From positions 1 through 34,501 of the forward strand of contig CAZHSR010000004.1 in NCBI GenBank assembly GCA_964535155.1: 34,501 nucleotides of DNA. Reading direction: 5' to 3'. Below the pieces are notes generated by a model. The model was not told where the DNA came from and made no database searches. It worked only from the letters and a program-made list of their open reading frames with translations. This document shows positions 24,200 to 31,002 of this stretch, in pieces. Origin of the DNA: JAGPFW01 sp964535155. Its GTDB lineage: Bacteria; Patescibacteriota; WWE3; UBA101185; UBA10185. Position 1 is the first letter of the stretch, and every line of letters begins with the position of its first letter. A program made the translations under genes and the position numbers.

Positions 24200-26146
24200 T
24201 TACAAAGAATGCACAAAAATCGCATCCTTATTTAGTAACAACTCCTCCGAATATTCTGACAACTGCACAATATGCAACTCCTCATCTATACCTGGTTGCT
24301 TCTGAATCACTAATTTATATTTATCTCCAACAACTCCTTCGGGTAAGTAGTACTTAAACACTATCTCCCGCTTTTCACCTGGTACCAAAGTAAAAAATCC
24401 ATCAAAATAAGCTTTGTCTAGCTCTTCTCCTCCTTCAAAAGGAGTGTCAAATCCCGAAGATTCAACAAATTCACTTCCTTGGGGGACATAAAGCCTTAGC
24501 CAATCTTGATACCTTTTTGCAAAGGCACCATAAGCATTTTCTGGTTGCACATAGACAAAATTAATTTTAACCGTGCGCAAATCCCTTCCATTGGACTGGT
24601 CTAAAACATGAGTTACAGCCTTTTTTACAAACCAATTTGTTTTATCGCCACCAAGATTTGTGGAGACAACATAAGCATAATCTGTCCCTTCTTTGGAAGG
24701 GGTGACTGTCCCACCTAATCCATAACTTGCAAACAAGGCCTGAGCTTCTTCGTCATTCATATAAACTAGAACATGCTTTCGCACCAATAAATCAATTCCC
24801 TTCTCTATCAAAGGTGGCCACAGATTCCCATCCGATTCAAAAACATTTATAAGCATTGCCTGCATTAAATGTCCCAAAATATCCTTTCTTCCTACCTGCT
24901 CCTTTAGAGTTAAACTAGCTAACTTTTCCAGTTCCAGCACTACATTTTCCGAATTATATGTAAATCCTCCCACTGTTACTGGCCCTGTAATTTCCATTAG
25001 CTCCTCAAGTACAACCGTATCAATGGCAAACACACCATCTACAGGTTTAATAATCGAAGGATTTACGGTCATTGCCATATTGTAAAATTCCATAAATGTC
25101 GCTACAGAAGTTGGAAAATCTGGGGAAAAATTAGTATCCCTTGCATACAAATGCTCAACTTTTAAATAAGTTGCATATGCTGGGGGTGCATCTGGAAAAT
25201 CGTACCAAGAGTCAATATACGACAAGGCATCATCAATACTGTACATATCATGAGAACTAAACTCTGAATTTAACATTGCGTTTCTAACCTTAAATGTAGC
25301 GTAATTTGTCCAAAAACCTCCTGTGGGGCGAATTTCTTTATCATTTTGCATAATAATCATGTATCTAAGCTCTTTGCCATCAACACCAAGTAGAGCTGGC
25401 ACTACAACTAAAGCTTTTTTAATGTCTGGACCTGCTTCATTTATGGAAGATAAAATGGTTTGTGCTCTTTCTAAATTGGCACGAATTTCTGTTTTTCTAA
25501 ACTTTTCTGGATACCTACTTGCGTCTATTTTTGCCAAGGCATCTCCTGCTAGATCCAACTGTTCTAAAACAACATCAATGTCTTCCGCAAGTTCTGGCAT
25601 TATTGAAACCCAGCTTGCAACTGCATCTATTAGGCTTAATTGGGAAGGTTCTTGATCCTCGGAAATTCTCAATCCCATGGCATCTGCAAAAGGCTCTGAA
25701 AGAGTTGCCATTTCCCTACCTGCTTCAACCAAATGTTCCGCAAAAATAATGGCTGATTCAGAATCGGCATAATAATTTTTTAACGGCCCAAAACCTGCCA
25801 CCCATCCAAATTTTGCGTCTCTCGTTTGACGAAGGTTTTCTAGATTGGTCTCTACACCATCAAAACCAGCACGCATTTGGATTAAATCCCTATTTGCAAA
25901 TCCAGTTTTTACAAGGAAAGTGCTGTCTTTTAGGGCAAGGGCATGGGAAGCAAGTTCCATCCCTGGTTTAATAACTACAAAATATGCTAAAACTCCAATC
26001 AAAACAAAAAAACCTGCGACAATACTTAATGATTTTTTTTGCTTTGGAGATAGGTTAAATTTTTTAAACTTCCCAAGTGACTTCTTTTCTCTTGGGACTC
26101 TTTCTTTTGAAACCGAATTTCCTGGCTTCCAAAAATTTGCGGACAT
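24200..26146 (-). CDS. DUF4012 membrane-anchored protein
   Basis: A 648-aa protein starting at ATG 26146, 2 nt after the sugar transferase stop (a frame open to 26203 overlaps that gene and is not used). After a basic cytosolic start comes one membrane helix (LSIVAGFFVLIGVLAYFVVI, about residues 36-56); the rest is predicted outside. The central segment with LLGVDGKELRYMIIMQNDKE and IRPTGGFWTNYATF is the hallmark of DUF4012, a family of unknown function common in Actinobacteria and Patescibacteria and often found in polysaccharide loci. It is last in the operon after two GT4 enzymes and the initiating sugar transferase, which hints at a role in moving or attaching the polymer outside the cell. 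Confidence 0.88.
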   Translation of the reverse strand: MSANFWKPGNSVSKERVPREKKSLGKFKKFNLSPKQKKSLSIVAGFFVLIGVLAYFVVIKPGMELASHALALKDSTFLVKTGFANRDLIQMRAGFDGVETNLENLRQTRDAKFGWVAGFGPLKNYYADSESAIIFAEHLVEAGREMATLSEPFADAMGLRISEDQEPSQLSLIDAVASWVSIMPELAEDIDVVLEQLDLAGDALAKIDASRYPEKFRKTEIRANLERAQTILSSINEAGPDIKKALVVVPALLGVDGKELRYMIIMQNDKEIRPTGGFWTNYATFKVRNAMLNSEFSSHDMYSIDDALSYIDSWYDFPDAPPAYATYLKVEHLYARDTNFSPDFPTSVATFMEFYNMAMTVNPSIIKPVDGVFAIDTVVLEELMEITGPVTVGGFTYNSENVVLELEKLASLTLKEQVGRKDILGHLMQAMLINVFESDGNLWPPLIEKGIDLLVRKHVLVYMNDEEAQALFASYGLGGTVTPSKEGTDYAYVVSTNLGGDKTNWFVKKAVTHVLDQSNGRDLRTVKINFVYVQPENAYGAFAKRYQDWLRLYVPQGSEFVESSGFDTPFEGGEELDKAYFDGFFTLVPGEKREIVFKYYLPEGVVGDKYKLVIQKQPGIDEELHIVQLSEYSEELLLNKDAIFVHSL

Positions 26147-26148
26147 TT

Positions 26149-26790
26149 CTACTTTGCTCCTTTCATTGTTAAAACTACATAAGGTGTTTGAATTAACACC
26201 CAAATATCATACAACAAAGAACCTTTTTGTGCATATTCTGCATCCATTTTCACCCGCGTCAGGAAATCCACATCAGAACGACCGTTTACTTGCCAAGTTC
26301 CTGTAATACCAGGCTTTATAGTCCTTAAAATATCCACATAATTTGCAACTTCTGGATATTTTTGTAATTGTTCCTTTAACTCAAATGGATAATATGCCCT
26401 TGGACCAACTAAACTCATCTCCCCTTTTAAAACATTAAAAAATTGAGGGAGTTCATCAATGCTGTACTTGCGCATAAAAATTCCCCCAGGGATTATTCGG
26501 GGATCTTCTTCTGCTTCAATTTTGTAACCATTTGCTTTGTATTTTTCATGAATATCTGGGTGATCTAAAAGCCATTGATGTGCGTGAGGAATCATGGACC
26601 TAAATTTAAAAAACTTAAATTCCTTGTTATCTTTTCCCTGTCTTAAAGGAATATCTGCAAAAACGGGACCTTCTGGTGAGACTCGTTTTATATGAATTGC
26701 AGTGACAATCATTATTGGAGCAGAAAAAATTATGCCAAGGAGAGCGCCAACAATATCAATGGCCCTCTTGCCTATGTGGTAAAAAGTCAT
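26149..26790 (-). CDS. Polyprenyl-phosphate sugar-1-phosphate transferase (WcaJ/EpsL type)
   Basis: Starts a surface polysaccharide by moving a sugar-1-phosphate from its nucleotide to undecaprenyl phosphate on the inner membrane face. At 213 aa it is the short, monotopic catalytic form. Seen: basic start then membrane helix (AIDIVGALLGIIFSAPIMIV), KFFKFRSMI, the catalytic acidic pair in KYSIDELPQFFNVL, GEMSLVGPRAY and KPGITGTWQVNGRSD. The sugar cannot be told from sequence. ATG overlaps the stop of the upstream GT4 gene by 4 nt. Confidence 0.95.
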   Translation of the reverse strand: MTFYHIGKRAIDIVGALLGIIFSAPIMIVTAIHIKRVSPEGPVFADIPLRQGKDNKEFKFFKFRSMIPHAHQWLLDHPDIHEKYKANGYKIEAEEDPRIIPGGIFMRKYSIDELPQFFNVLKGEMSLVGPRAYYPFELKEQLQKYPEVANYVDILRTIKPGITGTWQVNGRSDVDFLTRVKMDAEYAQKGSLLYDIWVLIQTPYVVLTMKGAK

Positions 26791-27905
26791 ATTGCCTTGT
26801 AGTATACCTTATTTACAATGTCCGCAATTTTCTCCTGAAATTTTTGCTTTGTAAAAAGGTTTGCTTGGGTTTGGCACTCATGCGGATGGAATTTTGTGGC
26901 CTCAAAGCTTTGCAAAACCTCTGCCAAGGATTCGGGAGTCTGCTCTTCAAAAAATTCGCCTGTTTCTTGTGGCGTTACATAAACTAATGCGCCTCCTTTT
27001 TTATAAGCTATGACTGGCTTTCCCATTGCCATTGCTTCCAAGGGTGAAATTCCAAAATCTTCTTCTTGGGTCATTATAAAAGCCTCGCAATTCTTAAGTA
27101 ATTTCCATTTTTCCTCTTCTGACACATATCCCAAAAATTCTATTAGGGATCCTGTTTTTGCTAATTTTTGCAAATCCTTTAAGGCGGGGCCTGTTCCAAT
27201 AATTTTTAAAGGCCTTTTTAATTTTGCACAAGCTTTAATTGCTATATCAACTTTTTTCCATGAGAGAAGCCTTGTTACAATCAAGAAATATTTTTGTGAT
27301 TGCAGAGTTGAGTCTATTTCTTGAAAATTTGGAAATTCCACAGGAGGAAAAATAACTTCCGAATCTCTTTTGTAATACTTTTCTATTCTTTTTTGTGGGA
27401 CTGGCGAATTAGCAATAAAAAAATCTACCCTTTGTGAAGCAGTAAAATCCCAATTTCTTGCATGAGCTAAAAAAGGCTGAATTAAGGGTCTTAAAATTTT
27501 TATAAAAATTCCTTCGTTTTGAAAGTAGGAAAAAGAATCCCAAAACATTCTTCCAGGAGAATTCATATAACAAATGTGCTTTGTATCAGGTTTTGTAATT
27601 ATTCCATGGGCATATCTTGCTGAAATTGACAGAACTACATCAAATTGGGAGAAATCCAAGGATTCAAAGGCTAAAATATGCAAACCTAAAACGGAATATA
27701 AGCGATTTAAGCCTTTCTTAAAGGGTAATTTTTGCATAAACGAAGTACGCAATTTTATATGCTTTTCTTTGCAGATCTCTTCCCATTCCGATGTTGCTAC
27801 AGAAGTAAAAACTGGGGCATTCGAAAATACTTCTGTTACTGCAAGTAAGAGGCGTTCAGCACCTCCATATTGAATTAAATCGTCAAAGACAATTGCTAAT
27901 TTCAT
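26787..27905 (-). CDS. GT4 family glycosyltransferase
   Basis: A 372-aa GT-B enzyme that adds a sugar from a nucleotide donor, with retention, to the lipid-linked chain. N-terminal domain: FDDLIQYGGAERLLLAVTE, with the acceptor-side Gly-Gly-Ala-Glu. C-terminal donor domain: FLIVTRLLSWKKVDIAIKA, LKIIGTGPALKDL, and the E-x7-E signature in EEDFGISPLEAMAMGKPVIA. There are no membrane segments. ATG directly follows the stop of the upstream GT4 gene, and the gene overlaps the next by 4 nt. Confidence 0.93.
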   Translation of the reverse strand: MKLAIVFDDLIQYGGAERLLLAVTEVFSNAPVFTSVATSEWEEICKEKHIKLRTSFMQKLPFKKGLNRLYSVLGLHILAFESLDFSQFDVVLSISARYAHGIITKPDTKHICYMNSPGRMFWDSFSYFQNEGIFIKILRPLIQPFLAHARNWDFTASQRVDFFIANSPVPQKRIEKYYKRDSEVIFPPVEFPNFQEIDSTLQSQKYFLIVTRLLSWKKVDIAIKACAKLKRPLKIIGTGPALKDLQKLAKTGSLIEFLGYVSEEEKWKLLKNCEAFIMTQEEDFGISPLEAMAMGKPVIAYKKGGALVYVTPQETGEFFEEQTPESLAEVLQSFEATKFHPHECQTQANLFTKQKFQEKIADIVNKVYYKAI

Positions 27906-29030
27906 TTAATCAAGATTTTCTTGAAGCTTTTCTAAAATTGTTTGTGCAGAAACTTCCCATGAGAATTTTTTTACCTGATCAAACCCTGCTTGCTGATTAT
28001 ATTCTGAGTCCAAAGCAAGGAGAACTTTTTCTGCTATGTCATCCACATTTCTAGGGTCAAAATAAAAAGCAACATTTCCGCCAACTTCGGGAAGAGATGT
28101 AGTGTTAGAACAAATTACTTTAGTACCGCAAGAAAAGGCTTCCAAAAGCTGAATCCCAAAGCCTTCATAAAGCGAAGGGGTAACAAAGGCTTCTGCTTGA
28201 GAATATAAGGCAGGTAAATCGTCATCGTCAATAAAGCCTGTAAATATAACCTTTTCTTTTATTGCACTTTGAGATAACTCATTTTCTAAGCGTTCATAAA
28301 AAAATTCTTTTTTTCCACCTAAAACCAAACTTAAATCTGGGCGTTTTTGAGAAATCTTTTCAAAAGCTTTTATTAAAGTCTCTAAATTTTTATGAGGATG
28401 TGCATTTCCAACATAAAATAAATATGGTTTTTTAATTCCATATTTTTGCAAAACTGCGATAGAATCTTCTGCAGAAACAGGATGAAATTTTTCGGAGGCA
28501 GCACAAAGCGTCACAATAAGTTTTTCAGGAGGCAAATGAAATGTTTTTATTAAGTCCTCTCGGACAAAATTTGAAACATTAAAAATAGCTTTCGCCCTAA
28601 AAGCTGTACTTAAAACATTTAATTTAAAAGCCAAGCGCTTTGCCAGATAAAAAGGATAAGGAAGCGTTGTAGCCCTTCCAGTTTTTACTCGCAAAATAGT
28701 TAAATCATGAATTGCAGCCACAAACTTTTTTGGATACAGAATTGGTACATTAAAATGCGGTACAAAAAGCAAATCCAGATTTTGTTGCAAATATATTAAA
28801 GGCAATTTTATTTGTTCTGCAAAAGTATGCCACCTTATATCAACAGCTATTTTTTTAAAATTGGAAGGAAATTCTTGGCTTTCCATGTTTTTGGGAAGGA
28901 AAAAGAGGACATATTCATTTTGGGCATCAAGTTTTGAAATTTTTGTAACAATATTGCGAATATACCTGCCAATACCTGTTTCATCCCACATTCGACAATC
29001 TATTCCTATTCGTTTTTTATTTGGAGGCAT
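27906..29030 (-). CDS. GT4 family glycosyltransferase (mannosyltransferase-like)
   Basis: A 374-aa GT-B enzyme, first gene of the polysaccharide operon. N-terminal IGIDCRMWDETGIGRYIRN has the TGIGRY turn seen in many mannosyl/rhamnosyltransferases. The donor domain has FYVGNAHPHKNLETLIKAF, then TPSLYEGFGIQLLEAFSCG with the E-x7-E pair, and VICSNTTSLPEVGG. The promoter is a TGCTAAAAT box 6 nt before ATG. A structured RNA copy on the same strand starts 122 nt upstream and could run into this gene as a leader; see 29066-29152. Confidence 0.94.
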   Translation of the reverse strand: MPPNKKRIGIDCRMWDETGIGRYIRNIVTKISKLDAQNEYVLFFLPKNMESQEFPSNFKKIAVDIRWHTFAEQIKLPLIYLQQNLDLLFVPHFNVPILYPKKFVAAIHDLTILRVKTGRATTLPYPFYLAKRLAFKLNVLSTAFRAKAIFNVSNFVREDLIKTFHLPPEKLIVTLCAASEKFHPVSAEDSIAVLQKYGIKKPYLFYVGNAHPHKNLETLIKAFEKISQKRPDLSLVLGGKKEFFYERLENELSQSAIKEKVIFTGFIDDDDLPALYSQAEAFVTPSLYEGFGIQLLEAFSCGTKVICSNTTSLPEVGGNVAFYFDPRNVDDIAEKVLLALDSEYNQQAGFDQVKKFSWEVSAQTILEKLQENLD

Positions 29031-29036
29031 AAATAG

Positions 29037-29045
29037 ATTTTAGCA
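29037..29045 (-). promoter_or_regulatory. Extended -10 leaderless promoter of the polysaccharide operon
   Basis: TGCTAAAAT on the minus strand (29037-29045), the box ending 6 nt before the ATG at 29030. No good -35 is seen, and the TG of an extended -10 may replace it. Confidence 0.5.
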
Positions 29046-29065
29046 CTTATGAGGCGACTTATAGA

Positions 29066-29152
29066 AATAAGTTGAGATCGGGTACCCTGAGGCAAAGACC
29101 TCCTATCTCTGGACTTTATACCAGGAGATTTGGAAGTCATCCCGATCTCTAT
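29066..29152 (-). ncRNA. Structured small RNA, copy 1
   Basis: About 87 nt on the minus strand, predicted to start near 29152. Helix P1 is GAGATCGGG (29141-29149) with CCCGATCTC (29074-29082), 9 bp. Then AU, helix P2 29132-29138 with 29097-29103 (7 bp, including U29135-G29100), helix P3 29125-29129 plus 29121-29123 with 29105-29112 (one bulged base), and an 8-nt loop. On the return strand a 14-nt internal loop (29083-29096) ends in CAGGGUA, conserved in copy 2. P2 has a wobble pair only if read on this strand. The T-poor tail gives no clear terminator, so it may end near 29066 or continue as a leader of the GT operon. No known RNA family is recognised. Confidence 0.65.
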
Positions 29153-29158
29153 AAATTT

Positions 29159-29187
29159 ATTATAGTAACGATTGAAATATTTCGCAA
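29159..29187 (-). promoter_or_regulatory. Promoter of structured RNA copy 1
   Basis: TTGCGA (29182-29187, minus strand), 17 nt, perfect TATAAT (29159-29164). Using the 6-nt rule of this genome, RNA starts at 29152, 3 nt before the P1 stem. The same arrangement is found at copy 2, with 31 of 40 bases identical between the two flanks. Confidence 0.65.
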
Positions 29188-29211
29188 ACTACAAATATAA
29201 TACTATATACA

Positions 29212-29241
29212 TTGAATAAATGGGTCTTGAGGTGATATTAT
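29212..29241 (+). promoter_or_regulatory. Leaderless promoter of the 145-aa gene
   Basis: TTGAAT (29212-29217), 18 nt, TATTAT (29236-29241), with TG one base before it (extended -10), then 6 nt to the ATG at 29248. It is divergent from the RNA copy 1 promoter, so that RNA is not part of this gene's mRNA. Confidence 0.55.
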
Positions 29242-29247
29242 TTCAAA

Positions 29248-29685
29248 ATGCATTATGAAGTAGATCAATCTGGAAAAATTGAGCAAACTAATTCGATTAC
29301 CGTAATTGCACTGGCTAATTCCAAGTCAATCACAATAAGCATATCTGGGAGTGAAAAGAGAAAATCACTAAAATACTTTAGAGAAAAGGGTAAGCCAAAA
29401 CAGTTTACTTACAAAACTTTCTCTACAATTATTGCCTTAGCGATTTCGAAGATAAAGCCACACAATAAAATCATTATTGACAAGGAATATCCAGGACATG
29501 AAAGTGAGATTAAGGCAGAAGTTTTTAGGATTCTGGAAAAAATATATCCAAAACATAAGGTTCATATAGTATTTGGGCTTGTAGGAAAAGAGTCTCCTGC
29601 CCATAAAAGAGCTTATGCGGTATACATAAAGAAAAGCAAAGAAACTTATAAAATTACTGCTCAGGAAATTTTGAGAATAAATTAA
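29248..29685 (+). CDS. Unknown protein between two structured RNAs, possible RNase H-like fold
   Basis: 145 aa, no signal or membrane segment, basic. It is not matched to a named family. The order of strands and acids resembles an RNase H-like fold, as in DUF3800: a first strand with Asp (MHYEVDQSGKIEQTNS, Asp6), strands NSITVIALAN and SITISISG, a helix after KPKQFTYK, a strand carrying an acid (NKIIIDKEYPGHE) followed by a long helix, then VHIVFGLVGKES and a helix with His-Lys-Arg (PAHKRAYAVYIKK). The final acid of a classic site is not obvious, so nuclease activity is unsure and RNA binding is an alternative. It has its own leaderless promoter; the last 10 nt lie within RNA copy 2 of the opposite strand. 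Confidence 0.75.
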   Translation: MHYEVDQSGKIEQTNSITVIALANSKSITISISGSEKRKSLKYFREKGKPKQFTYKTFSTIIALAISKIKPHNKIIIDKEYPGHESEIKAEVFRILEKIYPKHKVHIVFGLVGKESPAHKRAYAVYIKKSKETYKITAQEILRIN

Positions 29686-29760
29686 GATCGGGTACCCTAA
29701 GGCCAAGGACTGGGTATCATCCTTACAAATAAGGAGTCGCCAGCCATCCCGATCTCTTAT
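29676..29760 (-). ncRNA. Structured small RNA, copy 2
   Basis: About 85 nt on the minus strand, start predicted near 29760. P1 is AGATCGGG (29748-29755) with CCCGATCT (29685-29692). Then AU as in copy 1, P2 29740-29745 with 29708-29713 (including G29744-U29709), a wider internal loop, P3 TCCTT with AAGGA (29731-29735 and 29720-29724) and a 6-nt loop. The return loop (29693-29707) again ends in UAGGGUA. Compared with copy 1, P2 changes at four pairs and stays paired in all four. It runs antisense into the last bases of the 145-aa gene, so it cannot be a leader of a coding mRNA on this strand nearby; it should be a free small RNA. Confidence 0.65.
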
Positions 29761-29766
29761 AAATTC

Positions 29767-29795
29767 AGTATAGTGAATGTTGAGACATTTTGCAA
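29767..29795 (-). promoter_or_regulatory. Promoter of structured RNA copy 2
   Basis: TTGCAA (29790-29795, minus strand), 17 nt, TATACT (29767-29772). Predicted start at 29760, 5 nt before P1. The -35, spacing and -10 match copy 1, while the spacer bases between them have drifted. Confidence 0.65.
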
Positions 29796-29814
29796 ACTTT
29801 TAAAAAAAATTCAG

Positions 29815-29823
29815 TGATATACT
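29815..29823 (+). promoter_or_regulatory. Extended -10 leaderless promoter of the flippase gene
   Basis: TGATATACT (29815-29823) is an extended -10, and TTCCCC separates it from the ATG at 29830 (6 nt). No good -35 at the usual distance. Confidence 0.55.
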
Positions 29824-29829
29824 TTCCCC

Positions 29830-31002
29830 ATGCTAAAAAAAATATCCCTTGTAACTGCAGGAAACATGATAAACGCGCTTTTGGGATTTATTTTTCTTTG
29901 GGCAGTTGCAAATTCTCTGAATCTGGCAGATTTTGGAAAATACGCCTTATTTGTGAGCATCCTCTTGGTCTTGGCGCGACTAACAGACTTTGGCACTAAC
30001 TCGGTTTTTGTGACTAAATCAATATTGCATAAAGTAAATTCGCAGGAATTTATTACATTAAAATTTTTCCTTTTTGCTGTAGCTTCCATTTTAGGTCTAA
30101 TTTCTCTGGCCATTTTTCGCCTATTTTCTGTGGATTTGATTTTAATAATGCTGGGAAGCCTTTTTGCATACACTCTAAATTACCTTTTATATGCCTTTTA
30201 TCAAAAGGAAGAATCTTATTCTCTTTTGGTCTTGCTTTATACAATTCCTGCCGTAATAAAGGCTTTTTTTGCACCTCTCCTAATGCTGGGGATTCTCAAA
30301 CCTACAGTTCCTTTAACAACAGGAATTTTTGGCTTCTCCATTTTCTCAGGGCTATTTTTGCTTCTTATCAATAATACCCTAAAATCTCAAAAACTAAAAT
30401 TAAACTTTTCGCTTTTAAAACCTTCGTGGCCAGCAGGTATTTCTCAAATCATAACCGAAATGTGGCCAGCCCTTTCCAATGCTATTGCAAACACAATTCA
30501 AGGGTTTTCTGATGTAGGGGTTTTTGCTTTAGCAAATAAGGTTTCAGTAATATTTACACTAATTTCTCTTTCCATCTTTACAGTTCTTTTGCCAAAAAAT
30601 GCAAAACGGAAAAAGCAAGATTTGAAATACAGTTTCGATGAGATTTTCCTTTTATCGGGAGGAATTTTAATAATTGGAATCTTTGGAATAGTGGCCTCAA
30701 AATTTGTTATTGCAAGATTTTTTGGGCCACAGTTTGAAAGATCTTTGGGACTTTTAAACGTCTTGGTTTTTGCAGCAGCTTTTAGTGCAATTGCTTCCTT
30801 TATGGAAAATTACTTTTTTATACAGGAAGATACCAAGAAAATCTTGACAATAAGTCTTTCTAAACTTGGCGCCTTTGTGTTGGGAGTTCTATTTTTAGTG
30901 CCTTCCCTGAGTTTAACTGGATTGGCGTATGCTCAATTGGGAGCTGGGGTAGTGGCAACAATAATAACAAGCTACTATATATTTAAACCAGAAAAAGTCT
31001 AA
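29830..31002 (+). CDS. Polysaccharide flippase (Wzx/MOP-like membrane protein)
   Basis: A 390-aa very hydrophobic protein with about 12 predicted membrane helices, starting LKKISLVTAGNMINALLGF, with the charged loop FGKYALFVSILL and a late FFGPQFERSLGLL typical of the polysaccharide-export branch of the MOP superfamily. It would flip lipid-linked oligosaccharide across the membrane. It is shorter than most Wzx proteins (420-480 aa). It ends by overlapping the converging ligase-GT-C fusion by 4 nt and is surrounded by glycosyltransferase genes, supporting the role. Substrate unknown. Confidence 0.88.
   Translation: MLKKISLVTAGNMINALLGFIFLWAVANSLNLADFGKYALFVSILLVLARLTDFGTNSVFVTKSILHKVNSQEFITLKFFLFAVASILGLISLAIFRLFSVDLILIMLGSLFAYTLNYLLYAFYQKEESYSLLVLLYTIPAVIKAFFAPLLMLGILKPTVPLTTGIFGFSIFSGLFLLLINNTLKSQKLKLNFSLLKPSWPAGISQIITEMWPALSNAIANTIQGFSDVGVFALANKVSVIFTLISLSIFTVLLPKNAKRKKQDLKYSFDEIFLLSGGILIIGIFGIVASKFVIARFFGPQFERSLGLLNVLVFAAAFSAIASFMENYFFIQEDTKKILTISLSKLGAFVLGVLFLVPSLSLTGLAYAQLGAGVVATIITSYYIFKPEKV

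Noticed and set aside
26147..26203. Longer DUF4012 protein starting at 26203
   Set aside because: The extra 19 residues overlap the end of the sugar transferase and lack hydrophobic or conserved character; ATG 26146 fits tightly after the stop.
29074..29149. Element of 76 nt closed by a long stem, like a tRNA
   Set aside because: There is no T-arm (GTTCRA), no anticodon stem of five pairs and the inner part is a single long arm; copy 2 has a different length and the same non-tRNA shape.
29083..29149. Plus-strand ACCC...AAGGC resembling part of the twister-sister ribozyme
   Set aside because: Only a few bases agree, the closing helix and order differ, and wobble pairs plus promoters point to the minus strand as the transcribed one.
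29066..29247. Riboswitch in the leader of the 145-aa gene or of the flippase
   Set aside because: The predicted promoters of those genes lie downstream of the elements and leave no leader. The RNA is encoded on the opposite strand. A leader role for the GT operon remains possible for copy 1 only.
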